Below, one piece after another: positions 52,087 to 60,999 of a stretch of 64,000 nucleotides of DNA (its first letter is position 1; every line of letters begins with the position of its first letter). The DNA is taken from NCBI GenBank assembly GCA_045805265.1, contig JBJMLO010000004.1, forward strand, positions 34,931-98,930, read 5' to 3'. The notes below the pieces were generated by a model that saw only the letters and a program-made list of their open reading frames with translations, was not told the DNA's origin and did not search any database. Made by a program: the position numbers and the translations under genes. This DNA comes from JBJMLO01 sp045805265 (lineage in GTDB: Bacteria; Actinomycetota; UBA4738; JACQTL01).

Positions 52087-53196
52087 TCACGCCGCCACGT
52101 GCATCCGCGTCCCGCGCCGGGGGCCTCGCTCCCTCGCGGCGATGTGCCTGGCCACGTACTCCGCGTCCCGGCCGATGCCGGGCAGCACGCCCGACGTCGC
52201 CGCGTACAGGAACTCGAGGCCCAGGAAATACAGGCCCGGCGCACGCTGGACGACGCCGCGATCCTGCAATGGCTGCCCGTCGTCCGAGAAGACCGGCAGC
52301 TCGATCCACGAGTAGTCGAGTCGGAATCCCGTGCACCAGATCACGTTCGCCACCTCGAGGACCCGGTCGTCCTCCAGCACCGGCTGCCCGTCGCGCGTCC
52401 CCGCGACCTTCGGCCCCCGTTCGACCCCCGCCGCGGCGAGGTCCTTCTCTCGGGTCCGGATGAGCGGCGTGGCCCGGACTAGGAAGTTCGGGCGCACCTT
52501 CCTGCCCACGGGGGTGCCCGTGGTCAGCACGCGATGGCCGAGGAACCGGATCATGGCGATGACGACCCGCGAGGGGACGCCGCCGTGCCGCACGGGAATC
52601 TGCCCCGGCGCCTTCCCGGCCAGCAGGGTCTGGTGCGTCCGCGAGACTTCGGGGGCGATCTCGGCCCCGGAGTTGCCGGCGCCGACCACGAGCACGGGAC
52701 CCTCGCGCAGCTGGGACGGGCCCACGTACGCGCTCGAGTGCAACTGGACGATCCCCGGATCCAGCTGCGTGGCGAATGCGGGGAGCTTCGGGACGTGGAA
52801 CGCGCCGGAGGCCACGACCACGTTGTCGGCCTCGAACTTCCGGTCGCCGGCGGAGATCACGTACCGGTCCCCCTCCCTCCGGAGCCCGTCCACGGCCGTG
52901 CCCGACCTGACGGGAAGCTCGAACCGGGCCGCGTACCCCTGGAGGTAGTCGGCCATCTCGTCCTTCGTAGGGAAGGACCACCCCTTCGCGGGGAACGGGT
53001 ATCCGCCCAGCCCGTCGTACTTGGCCGGCGTGAACACTCGCAGCGAGTCCCACCGCTTGCGCCACGCGTCGCCGATCCGTTCGCTCGCGTCCAGGATCAC
53101 GAACGGCCGGCCCTGCCGCTTCAGGTGGTACCCGGCGGACAACCCCGCCTGGCCGCCGCCGACGATCACGGTCTCGAAGCGCTCGGTGCCGTCCAT
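52087..53196 (-). CDS. FAD-dependent NAD(P)H-binding monooxygenase-like protein (CzcO/FMO type)
   Basis: A 369-residue flavoprotein with an FAD-binding motif (VIVGGGQAGLSAGYHL), an NADPH-binding motif (LVVGAGNSGAEIAPE near residue 170) and a C-terminal IWCTGFRLDYSW segment typical of flavin-containing monooxygenases and thioredoxin-reductase-like proteins. The ATG at 53196 starts MDGTERFE. The substrate is unknown. Confidence 0.85.
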   Translation of the reverse strand: MDGTERFETVIVGGGQAGLSAGYHLKRQGRPFVILDASERIGDAWRKRWDSLRVFTPAKYDGLGGYPFPAKGWSFPTKDEMADYLQGYAARFELPVRSGTAVDGLRREGDRYVISAGDRKFEADNVVVASGAFHVPKLPAFATQLDPGIVQLHSSAYVGPSQLREGPVLVVGAGNSGAEIAPEVSRTHQTLLAGKAPGQIPVRHGGVPSRVVIAMIRFLGHRVLTTGTPVGRKVRPNFLVRATPLIRTREKDLAAAGVERGPKVAGTRDGQPVLEDDRVLEVANVIWCTGFRLDYSWIELPVFSDDGQPLQDRGVVQRAPGLYFLGLEFLYAATSGVLPGIGRDAEYVARHIAARERGPRRGTRMHVAA

Positions 53197-53314
53197 CCCG
53201 GTCCTCCCTCGCTCGATGTCCCGGCCCGACCATAGGCGCCCGCGCGCGGAGGCTCATCGCCGGAAGGAACCATTTGCGGCGTCGAGGCCCGTGGTCAGAA
53301 TTGACCACGGCGGG

Positions 53315-54968
53315 CTACGCCAGGCCGTGCTCGAAGGCGAAGGCCGTGGCCGCCGAGCGGGACGACACGCGGAGCTTGGCGAACATGTTCTGGAGGTGCC
53401 GCGCCACGGTGTGCTCGCTGATCACGAGCTCGGCGGCGATGTCGCGGTTGGTCTTCCCCGCTGCGACCAGGCGCAGCACTTCGGCCTCGCGAGCGGTGAG
53501 GCCGTGCGGGAGCGCCGTCGGCCCCTCGAGGAACGCGGCCCGCCCTGGCCGCGTCCGCGACCGCCCCGAGCCGTTCGAGCGCCGCCAGCGCCGCGCGCAG
53601 CTCGAGCCGGGCGTCCTCCTCGTCTCCGGCGGCGCGGAGGGCGGTGCCGTGCCGCATCCTGGCCAGGGCCGTCTCGTAGGGCAGCCCGAGGTCCCGCCAG
53701 ACCGCGCTGGCGTGCCGCAGTCGCTCGACGGCCCCGCCCGCGTCGCCCCCCGCCAGCAGCAGCGCCCCGCCCGCAGCAGCGCCCCGCCCGCCGTCGCCGC
53801 CGCGGCCTCGAGCGCCGGCGTCCCGAGCTCGCGGGCGATCGCGTCGAGCTCGCGGCTGGCCCCCCTCGCGGATTCGTGATCGTCCGCCGCGAGCGCCACG
53901 TCCACCAGCGCCGCCAGCAGGCGGGCCCGGGCCAGGCGGTTCCCCTGCTCGCCCTCCACCGAGCGGTGGAGCGCCTTCAGGGCCGATTCCGCCTTCCCCT
54001 GGGCCAGGCGCAGGAGCGCCAGCCCCGGTTGGGGATCGAACCCGAACTCGTGTGCCCTGGCGAACACCGTCTCGGCCCCGGCGATGTCTCCTTTCCGGCG
54101 GCGGATCTCCCGGCCTCGTAGAGGGCCCTGCCGGCGGCCGCGGGATCGGAGCCCAGGTCGTCGGCCGCCCTGCGAGCCTCGACCTCGGCCTCAGCCCACT
54201 CGCCACGGAGGGTCGCGATCTGGGCCCGATTGATCCGGCACACCCGGGTGAAGGGGACCTCGGGCGCGAGCGATTCGCACCAGGCCATCGCCGCCCGGTT
54301 CCATTCCCCCGCCCGCCGGAGGTCGCCCAGCGACAGGCACGCGTCGAGGACCCGGCAGTAGATCACCCCCGTGAAGAAGGGGCTGAGCTCGCCGGCCACG
54401 ACCGACGTCATGGCCTCGTCGAGCAGCGCCACGCCGTCGGCGACGCGTCCCTGGGCGATGTCGAGGATCCCCTGCAGGTGGATCGAGAGCGCGACGAGGT
54501 CCCGGTCGCCGAACCGCTGGCCGACCCGGGTGACCACCTCGCAGAGCGCCAACGCCTGGTCGAGGTCGCCGCTCGCCTCCGCGACGGCCGCCCGGCACAG
54601 GAACAGGTATCCGTGCTGGACGCACTCGTCGTGGCCGTCGAGGTGCCGCCCGGCCCGCATCAGCCAGCCCATGGCGACGGACGGCATACCCCGCTCGAAG
54701 TGCTCGAACGTCAGGCGCACCGCCACGAAGGCGGCCTCGGGGTCCCGCCCGGCGGACGCGTAGCCGGCATAAGCGCGCGCTGCCACGCGCCCACGGCCTC
54801 GTCGGCGTGGGAGAGCCACCACGCCGCAGCCGCGAAGCCCTCCAGGTCCCCGGGGGTCAGGGTGGATGGATCGGCGGACCGGAACCATTCGACGGCCTCG
54901 GCCCACGCCTGGCGTGAGAACGCATCCCGGGCCCGCTCGACGCCGGCGCCCCGCTCGCTCACCACCAC
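53315..54968 (-). pseudogene. decayed LuxR-family regulator with TPR-like repeats, four frame breaks
   Basis: Joining three frames recovers a protein of about 550 residues: helical repeats, then a LuxR DNA-binding domain (LTAREAEVLRLVAAGKTNRD, then ISEHTVARHLQNMF). Breaks lie near 54773-54780 (GC dinucleotide run), 54108-54114 (G run), 53757-53790 (17-bp tandem duplication) and about 53540-53550 (G/C run). Removing one 17-bp copy restores the frame across that break. A GTG at 54968 follows the small gene at 54977 by 9 bases. It could still be partly sequencing error, but the duplication argues for real decay. Confidence 0.75.
53757..53790. repeat. 17-bp perfect tandem duplication inside the LuxR pseudogene
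   Basis: CAGCAGCGCCCCGCCCG is present twice in direct succession (53757-53773 and 53774-53790). Its length is not a multiple of three, so it shifts the frame of the regulator gene. Confidence 0.9.
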
Positions 54969-54976
54969 GTCCGGGA

Positions 54977-55147
54977 CTACGTGCTCCGGCTGGCGGGTGG
55001 AGCGGCATCGGCGGCCGTGACGACGGGCGATGCCGCCTCGGTCGCGCTGGGCTCAGCGGCCGCCTTCGCCACGTTCACGGCGACGTCCTCGGTCACCCGC
55101 CCGCCGGAGGAGCTATCCGTTTCCACGACGATCAGGTCGTAGCGCAT
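54977..55147 (-). CDS. possible 56-residue protein upstream of the LuxR pseudogene
   Basis: ATG 55147 follows ggaggttcg and opens a 57-codon frame beginning MRYDLIVVETDSSSGGRVT and then rich in Ala, Val and Glu. It ends 8 bases before the GTG of the regulator. No family is recognised. The ribosome site and spacing support translation. Confidence 0.4.
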   Translation of the reverse strand: MRYDLIVVETDSSSGGRVTEDVAVNVAKAAAEPSATEAASPVVTAADAAPPASRST

Positions 55148-55215
55148 CGAACCTCCCGCGACGGACTGTACCGGGTGGAGTCAGGGCGACGGAAGGCCGG
55201 CGCTGCCGTTCCGCG

Positions 55216-55782
55216 TCAGGAGGCCTTCGAGCGGCCCCTTCGCACCCGCTTGATGGCATCCTTGCCGGCGTCGAGCACGGCGGCCACGGGTCCGGCCACG
55301 AGGTTCCCCGGCGGCTGGTCGGGCGACCGCGGGTGGGGCCGCGTCGGCGCGGCGAGCCTCGCACGCTCCATCAGCTCACCGAGGTCGCTCAGCTGGGTCC
55401 GGGAGAGGGCCTGGCGGACCTTCGGGAACATCTCGCCCTCCTCCTCCTCGATGTGGTGCCGGACGGACTCGATCAGCACGGTGACCTTCGCGTCGAACCG
55501 CTCGTCCTCGGGCTCCATATCCTCGAGCTCGGAGAGCGTCCACTTCACGATGTGGTGCTCCTCGAGCGACTCGAGCACCTCGTCATCGGCCGTCTCGACG
55601 GCCTCACGGACCGCGGGGTAGAAGACCTGCTCCTCGATCGCCGAGTGGACGGAGAGCTCCTCGGTGATCTTGTCGACGAGCGTGCGCTTGGTCTTGTGCG
55701 CCCGTTCCCCGGCCTGCTCGAACTTCCGGAACAGCTCCTTGACGGTTCGGTGGTCGTCCTTGAGCAGCGTGATCGCGTCCAT
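55216..55782 (-). CDS. hemerythrin HHE domain protein
   Basis: 188 residues from ATG 55782, preceded by ggaagga. The HHE cation-binding helices are visible: DDHRTVKELF, HSAIEEQVFYPAV, EEHHIVKW and RHHIEEEEGEMFP provide the His/Glu ligands for a diiron site. The C-terminal 50 residues are basic and disordered. Members sense or store oxygen, nitric oxide or iron. Confidence 0.87.
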   Translation of the reverse strand: MDAITLLKDDHRTVKELFRKFEQAGERAHKTKRTLVDKITEELSVHSAIEEQVFYPAVREAVETADDEVLESLEEHHIVKWTLSELEDMEPEDERFDAKVTVLIESVRHHIEEEEGEMFPKVRQALSRTQLSDLGELMERARLAAPTRPHPRSPDQPPGNLVAGPVAAVLDAGKDAIKRVRRGRSKAS

Positions 55783-55916
55783 TCCGGCTCCTTCCGGTCG
55801 TCGCACTCGGCGCTGGGCTTGACCTACCCGCCGACAGAAATGGCGAATCCTGGTGTGGACCCAGCCGGCGGTTCCGCCTACCATCTGGCCGTCCCGAGCC
55901 CGAGAGAAGCGCCCCC

Positions 55917-57257
55917 ATGACTCTCCGTCGAATCCTCCTCCCCGCCCTGCTCGTCGTCCTCGCGGCCGTCTCCGGCGCGCAGGTCCGCCAGCCCCCCGCG
56001 TTCCCCGCCGCCTCCCGGTCGCCGGACCTGGGCCCGTACCGCGGCCCCGGGATGTGGGTCGACGTCTACGACAAGAAGGCACTGTCCGATCCCGCTCGGG
56101 CCGCCGCGACCATGGCGGCGCACGGGATCCGCACCCTGTACCTGCAGACCGGAAACTGGAAGCGGCCGTTCGCCGTCGTGCATCCGGGGCCGGACGCCGC
56201 GCCGATCGAGGCCGCGCACGCCCGCGGGCTGAAGGTCGTGACGTGGTACCTGCCGGAGTTCGCGGACGTCGACACCGACCTCCGCCGGGTGATGCGCTCG
56301 ATCCAGTTCGAGACGCCGAACGGGCAGCGGGCGGACTCGTTCGCGCTGGACATCGAGGCGCCGGAGGTCGAGCCGACCACCCGCATCCAGAACCTGCTGA
56401 GCCTCTCCGCCAGGATCCGGGCGCGGGTCGGCCCCGGCTACGCGCTGGGGGCGATCATTCCCTCGCCGCGGGGGATGATCCGGGTTCCGGACTACTGGCC
56501 GGGGTTCCCCTACCGGCAGATCCCCGATCTCTACGACGTGATCCTGCCGATGTCGTACTACACGTTCCACTACGACGGGGCGGGGGCGGCCCACCGCTAC
56601 ATCGCCGACAACGTCCGGATCATCCGGCAGCAGACGGGCCGGCCGGACGTTCCCATCCACCCGATCGGCGGGCTGACGGCGGACACCTCGCAGCAGGAGG
56701 CGCAGGCCGTGGTCCATGCCGCCCGCGAGCGCGGCGTCACGGGCGTGAGCCTCTACGAGTACGGCGACATGACGGCGGCGCAGTGGGCCGAGCTCGCCCG
56801 GATGCCCGTGCAGCCCGGCGTGCGGACGGGGTCGCCGGCGTCCCTGCCGTCGGCCGCCGCGGTCGGACCTGCCGAACCGCGACCACCGCCATCCCAAGGA
56901 GGCGTTCTACACGTCCGGGCCGTCGCCGGCGCCGCTCACGCTGCGGTTCCAGGTCTTCGACGCCCAGGCCCGGGAGGTGCAGGTCTACGTGAACTGGCGC
57001 TCGGCCGGCTTCCTGATGCAGGGGCCGAGACGCGACTGGAGCGCGACGCGCTTCCGGACCATCCCGGCCTCCATGCTCGACGACGCGAGGATCAACGTAA
57101 TCGCGTTCGTCGCCCGGGGCGACTTCCCCCGCTGGAGCACCTGGGGAGTCCGCGCGGTCTCGGCCGGGGCGGCGTGAGCTGCGGAGAGGGGTTCCCCAGG
57201 AGGACGTGGTCGGGGACAATGACCGCGGCCGCGACGGCCTTTCCTTCATTGAGCTGA
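55917..57257 (+). CDS. putative secreted glycosidase-like TIM-barrel protein, frameshifted near its C-terminus
   Basis: The 446-residue frame has a signal peptide (LLPALLVVLAAVSGA) and a barrel domain about residues 40-300 closely matching the protein cut at the left edge (YALGAIIPSPRG, DYWPGFPY, LPMSYYTFH, FALDIEA). After about residue 310 the sequence becomes low-complexity Pro/Gly/Arg and is probably out of frame. The natural C-terminus continues in another frame from about 56866 to 57177. The frame break lies near 56850-56866. Fold and hydrolase role are inferred. Confidence 0.72.
   Translation: MTLRRILLPALLVVLAAVSGAQVRQPPAFPAASRSPDLGPYRGPGMWVDVYDKKALSDPARAAATMAAHGIRTLYLQTGNWKRPFAVVHPGPDAAPIEAAHARGLKVVTWYLPEFADVDTDLRRVMRSIQFETPNGQRADSFALDIEAPEVEPTTRIQNLLSLSARIRARVGPGYALGAIIPSPRGMIRVPDYWPGFPYRQIPDLYDVILPMSYYTFHYDGAGAAHRYIADNVRIIRQQTGRPDVPIHPIGGLTADTSQQEAQAVVHAARERGVTGVSLYEYGDMTAAQWAELARMPVQPGVRTGSPASLPSAAAVGPAEPRPPPSQGGVLHVRAVAGAAHAAVPGLRRPGPGGAGLRELALGRLPDAGAETRLERDALPDHPGLHARRREDQRNRVRRPGRLPPLEHLGSPRGLGRGGVSCGEGFPRRTWSGTMTAAATAFPSLS
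56866..57177 (+). pseudogene. out-of-frame C-terminal part of the glycosidase-like gene
   Basis: This frame encodes DLPNRDHRHPKEAF, TLRFQVFDAQAREVQVYVNW and FRTIPASMLDDARINVIAF, ending at a stop at 57177. It reads as a beta-rich accessory domain and joins the upstream frame if one base is gained or lost. It has no ribosome site of its own. Confidence 0.6.
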
Positions 57258-57273
57258 TCGAGAGGAAGCGACG

Positions 57274-59073
57274 ATGAACGGCGACCCCCAACCCCCACAG
57301 GGCATTCCGCCCCCACCGCCACCACCGCCGCCCCCGGGCGGTCCGCCGCCCGGGGGTTGGGTTCCCGGGCCCGGGGCTGGGTCCGCATGGACGATCGGCC
57401 CCCCGCCGGCGAAGCGGCGGAGCCGGGGGAAGATCGCCGCCGTGGTGGCCGCCGCGGTGGTGGTGCTCGGCGGCGTCGCGTTCGCCGGGGTCATGGTCGT
57501 GAAGTCGCTGGCGGCCTCGCCCGACGTGCTGTCGAAGATGGTGCCGGCGTCCGACCAGGCCTACGTGACCGCGTTCCTCGACCCCGGGACCGGTCAGAAG
57601 CTCCACCTGCACGACCTGCTCGGCCGGTTCCCCGCCCTCCAGGGCAAGGACCCGGTGAAGACGCTCGAGCAGTTCCTGGAGGAGCAGTTCCGGCCGACCG
57701 GGCTGTCCTACCTCCGCGACGTGAAGCCCTGGCTGGGCTCCCAGATCGGCGTGGCCGGTCGGATGAACGACTCGGGGGAACCCGACGCGGCGGTCATGAT
57801 CGTGACGAAGGACGACGAGCAGGCGCTGACCGCGTTCCACCGGCTGGAGGGGCTGTCCGACAACGCCGGGCTGCTGTGGCGGACCGAGCCGTACCGGGGG
57901 ATCGACATCCGCGTGGGCGAACAGCCCGGCGGGAACGGGTTCGGGCATGCGGCCGCGTACGCGGTCGTCGACCACGTTGCGGTCGTCGGGACCAGCCTGG
58001 CCCGCGTCCAGGGCGTCATCGACGCCGATCAGGGCCGCACGGACACGCTCGCCGGCGACGCGAACTTCCAGAAGTCCCGCGACGCGCTTCCCGACGACGT
58101 GCTGGGCATGGCCTACGTCAACATCGGCGACATCCTCGACAAGGCCATCCCGTCGCTCGAGGCGGGGCTGGGGTTCGCCGACCTGCCGCCGGGGTGCGGC
58201 TCCGACCAGATCGGCCGTTCGCTCGACGCGGCGCGGGCGATCCGTGGCCTGGCGTTGTCGGTTACGGCGGAATCCGACGGGGCGGCACTGGACATGGGCC
58301 TGACCCTCGACCGTTCGCTCCTTCCTGGCGGCGACCAGGCGCTGATCGCTGGAGAGAACCAGCGCAACACGGTCCTATCGTTCGCCCCGAACGACGCGAT
58401 GGCCGTGTTCGGCATCACCGGTGCGCAGGGCCTCGACGCAGGGATCGACCAACTCGGCAAGTGCCAGCCCGGCGTCCAGGAGCAGCTGGACAGGTTCGGG
58501 GTGAAGGACATCCTGCAGAACCTGTCCGGCGATATCGGCGTCGAGCTGCACCAGGTGTCGTCCACCGACGCGCCCGTCGCTGCCGTCGTGGCCGGGGTCA
58601 AGGACGAGGGGAAGATGCAGGCTTCCTTGGACCATCTGGCCCAGCAACTGGCCCAGGAATCCGGATCGTCGGCCTCGCCCACCTCGGAGGACTACCACGG
58701 GGTGACGATCAAGTCCGTGGAGGCGGATCCGAGCATCGGCCTCGCGCCGGCGTGGGCCGTGACGGACGGCGTCGCCATCCTCGCCACCACGCCCGACGAG
58801 GTGCGGGCCGCGATCGACGCGCATTCCGGGAACGACGTGACTGCGGCCCCGAACTTCCAGGCGGCCGCGGCGCGCGTCCAGCTCGACAACCAGGAGGTCC
58901 TGTATGTCGACGTCGGCGCGGTGCTCGACGCGGTCGAGGCGCAGACGTCCCCCGACGCCCTGGGCGAGTTCCGGCGGGTCACCGAGAACGTCCGGCCGGT
59001 GAAGGCGACGATCCTGACGGCGGCGACGGACGGCGACGTGATCAAGGTGCGCTGGTTCTTCCTGATCCCGTGA
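57274..59073 (+). CDS. DUF3352-family membrane-anchored protein
   Basis: A 599-residue protein: a Pro/Gly-rich cytoplasmic N-terminus of about 45 residues, a transmembrane helix (IAAVVAAAVVVLGGVAFAGV, about 54-76), then a large extracellular DUF3352 region (LSKMVPASDQAYVTAFLDPG, GVAGRMNDSG, FGITGAQGLDAG). The function is unknown; such proteins are widespread in actinobacteria. Its stop overlaps the tRNA deaminase start by 4 bases. Confidence 0.83.
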   Translation: MNGDPQPPQGIPPPPPPPPPPGGPPPGGWVPGPGAGSAWTIGPPPAKRRSRGKIAAVVAAAVVVLGGVAFAGVMVVKSLAASPDVLSKMVPASDQAYVTAFLDPGTGQKLHLHDLLGRFPALQGKDPVKTLEQFLEEQFRPTGLSYLRDVKPWLGSQIGVAGRMNDSGEPDAAVMIVTKDDEQALTAFHRLEGLSDNAGLLWRTEPYRGIDIRVGEQPGGNGFGHAAAYAVVDHVAVVGTSLARVQGVIDADQGRTDTLAGDANFQKSRDALPDDVLGMAYVNIGDILDKAIPSLEAGLGFADLPPGCGSDQIGRSLDAARAIRGLALSVTAESDGAALDMGLTLDRSLLPGGDQALIAGENQRNTVLSFAPNDAMAVFGITGAQGLDAGIDQLGKCQPGVQEQLDRFGVKDILQNLSGDIGVELHQVSSTDAPVAAVVAGVKDEGKMQASLDHLAQQLAQESGSSASPTSEDYHGVTIKSVEADPSIGLAPAWAVTDGVAILATTPDEVRAAIDAHSGNDVTAAPNFQAAAARVQLDNQEVLYVDVGAVLDAVEAQTSPDALGEFRRVTENVRPVKATILTAATDGDVIKVRWFFLIP

Positions 59074-59579
59074 CCTCCGGCGTCCCGGCCTCGTCGCCGG
59101 ATTCGCCGGCATCGTCGGACGACGACGGGTGGATGCGCCAGGCGCTCGAGGAGGCCAGGGCGTGCCTCGCGTGGGGCGACGTCCCGATCGGTGCGGTGGT
59201 CGTTCGCGACGGAGCGGCCGTCGGAACGGCCGGGAACCAGCGGGAGCGGCTGGCCGACCCGACCGCGCACGCCGAGGTGCTCGTGCTCCGGCAGGCGGCC
59301 GCGGCCATGGGACGGTGGCGGCTGGACGGCTGCACGCTGTACGTGACGCTGGAGCCCTGCGCGATGTGCGCGGGCGCCGCGGTTCTGGCGCGCGTTCCTC
59401 GCGTGGTGTTCGGAGCGGCCGACCCGAAGGCCGGGTTCGCGGGCTCGCTCGGCGACTTGCTCCGCGATCCTCGGCTGAACCACCGGGCCGACGTCACGGG
59501 CGGCGTGCTGGCCGAGGAGTGCGGCGAGGTCCTGCGCGAGTTCTTCCGTGGGCGCCGTGACGGGCCCGTGGCGACCTGA
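59070..59579 (+). CDS. tadA: tRNA-specific adenosine deaminase
   Basis: A 169-residue cytidine-deaminase-fold enzyme. The zinc site is HAE in PTAHAEV with PCAMC near residue 110; Glu of HAE is the proton shuttle. It converts A34 to inosine in tRNA-Arg(ACG). A GTG start at 59070 gives a 20-residue Ser/Pro/Asp extension; ATG 59133 is an alternative. It lies just upstream of a tRNA gene. Confidence 0.9.
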   Translation: MTSGVPASSPDSPASSDDDGWMRQALEEARACLAWGDVPIGAVVVRDGAAVGTAGNQRERLADPTAHAEVLVLRQAAAAMGRWRLDGCTLYVTLEPCAMCAGAAVLARVPRVVFGAADPKAGFAGSLGDLLRDPRLNHRADVTGGVLAEECGEVLREFFRGRRDGPVAT

Positions 59580-59580
59580 C

Positions 59581-59592
59581 CCCACCGGTGGG
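59581..59592. promoter_or_regulatory. 12-bp perfect palindrome after tadA
   Basis: CCCACCGGTGGG directly follows the tadA stop and precedes the tRNA promoter region. It could be an operator or a chance palindrome; it has no loop, so a terminator is unlikely. Confidence 0.2.
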
Positions 59593-59614
59593 CCGGCGCC
59601 CGAATCGCCGCTGC

Positions 59615-59620
59615 TAGACT
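59615..59620 (+). promoter_or_regulatory. -10 box TAGACT of tRNA-Ser
   Basis: TAGACT lies 6 bases before the first base of the tRNA, so the transcript would start at or very near the mature 5' end. No clear -35 is seen at 17 bp. Confidence 0.5.
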
Positions 59621-59626
59621 CGCCCC

Positions 59627-59718
59627 GGAGGCGTGCCGGAGCGGACGAACGGGACCGCCTCGAAAGCGGTTAGGGGCTTGATCGCCCCTCACAGGTTCGA
59701 ATCCTGTCGCCTCCGCCA
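59627..59718 (+). tRNA. tRNA-Ser (anticodon CGA)
   Basis: The acceptor stem GGAGGCG pairs with CGCCTCC (59708-59714), followed by a G discriminator and an encoded CCA. The anticodon loop CTCGAAA gives CGA, reading TCG serine codons. The long variable arm (GGGGCTTGATCGCCCC) marks a class II tRNA. The T arm AGGTTCGAATCCT is intact. A mobile element starts within 7 bases of its 3' end. Confidence 0.95.
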
Positions 59719-59724
59719 ATGTGA

Positions 59725-60999
59725 TGTCTCGGGACATCGTTCACACATGTCTCAGGACATCGTTGCACGTTCAGGGGGCCGACCGGGGCTGGTAGTCGCG
59801 GTTGGGGTCGAGGACGAGCTCCCTCAGCAGCTCACCTTCCTCGCTCAGCACCCGCACGTCGAGGTCGGCCACGAGAACGACGACCCGCATCCCGGCGTGG
59901 CGGCGCCCGAGCCCGATGTGGTGTAGCCGGCTGTTGTAGCGCAGGGTGATCACGCCGCTCGGGTCGATGCGGTCCCGGCGGATCCGGTAGTGACTGGGGA
60001 AGACCTGTCCGGGGCCGGTGGGGGTGGCTTTCGGCCTCGCCGCGAACGCCTGGGCGGGGGTCCGCCTCTCAAGGGCCCGGTGCGGCCGGATGGTGTTGTA
60101 GTAGCCGGCGAAGGTATCGAGCTGGGCCTGGAGCTCCTCGACGACGACCGCTCTTGGCTGCTTGGCGAGCCACCGCTTGAGGGTCTGGTGGAACCGCTCC
60201 ACCTTGCCACAGGTCTGGGGGTGGTAGGGCGAGGAACGCAAGTGGGCGATGCCGAGCCGGGCGAGCTCGAGCTCGATGGCGCACCGCCCCCCTCCCCGGT
60301 ACATCGCCGTGAACACCGCACCGTTGTCCGTGAGCAGCGAGGTCGGGAACCCGTGCGCGGCAGCCGCCTTGTGGAAGCTCACCACCACGTCGGCCGCCTT
60401 CGTGGTGGGGCGGACGTCGGAACCCACCACCATGCGGGAATGGTCGTCGAGGAGGTTCAAGATGTCGGCGGGCTCGTCGTCGGCGAGCGCCCAGTGCGTG
60501 ATGTCGCCCTGCCACCGCTCGTTGGGCTGGTCGGCACAGAACCGGACGAAGGAACTCTTCGGTCGCTTCTGGGGCTGGGGGGTGACGAAGCCCCGCCGGC
60601 TGAGGACACGCCAGATCGTCGATACCGACGGCGACGCTTCGTGACGAAGCGTGAGGTGGTAGGCGATGGTGTGGGCGCCGGCGTCGAGGCCTTGGTCGGC
60701 GAGGGCCTTGCGGAGCTCGACGATCTCATCCTCGAGCCCGGGAGGTGTCCGGAGCGGGCTCCCCAGCGGTCGTCGGGACCTGGGTTCAAGGCCGGCCTCT
60801 CCCTCGGCGTCGAACCGCTTGATGATCTCGTGGACCCACTGCCGGGACACCCGGTAGTCGCGGGCCACCTCCGACTTCGTCCGTCCCTCGAACCTGACGC
60901 CTGCCACCACCAGCCGAGCCAACGACATCGCCCACCCCCTTCAGCTGAGGTGTAAACGATGTCGTGAGACACCTGTCGTCTATGTCGTGAAACCAGACA
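59725..60999. mobile_element. IS481-family insertion sequence downstream of tRNA-Ser
   Basis: It contains one transposase gene on the minus strand. The ends carry repeated terminal motifs: TGTCTCGGGACATCGTT (59725-59741) and TGTCTCAGGACATCGTT (59748-59764) on the left; on the right, the reverse complement TGTCTCACGACATCGTT (60955-60971) and a looser outer copy (60978-60999). Exact borders and target duplication are not visible. The position next to the tRNA suggests an integration hotspot. Confidence 0.75.
59771..60928 (-). CDS. IS481-family transposase
   Basis: A 385-residue DDE transposase: an N-terminal helix-turn-helix (KSEVARDYRVSRQWVHEII), a second one about residues 65-110, then the integrase core with Asp in GDITHWALAD, Asp in LLTDNGAVF and Glu in CGKVERFHQTL. 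The core looks intact, with no frameshift, so the element may be active. ATG 60928 is close to the right terminal repeat. Confidence 0.9.
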   Translation of the reverse strand: MSLARLVVAGVRFEGRTKSEVARDYRVSRQWVHEIIKRFDAEGEAGLEPRSRRPLGSPLRTPPGLEDEIVELRKALADQGLDAGAHTIAYHLTLRHEASPSVSTIWRVLSRRGFVTPQPQKRPKSSFVRFCADQPNERWQGDITHWALADDEPADILNLLDDHSRMVVGSDVRPTTKAADVVVSFHKAAAAHGFPTSLLTDNGAVFTAMYRGGGRCAIELELARLGIAHLRSSPYHPQTCGKVERFHQTLKRWLAKQPRAVVVEELQAQLDTFAGYYNTIRPHRALERRTPAQAFAARPKATPTGPGQVFPSHYRIRRDRIDPSGVITLRYNSRLHHIGLGRRHAGMRVVVLVADLDVRVLSEEGELLRELVLDPNRDYQPRSAP

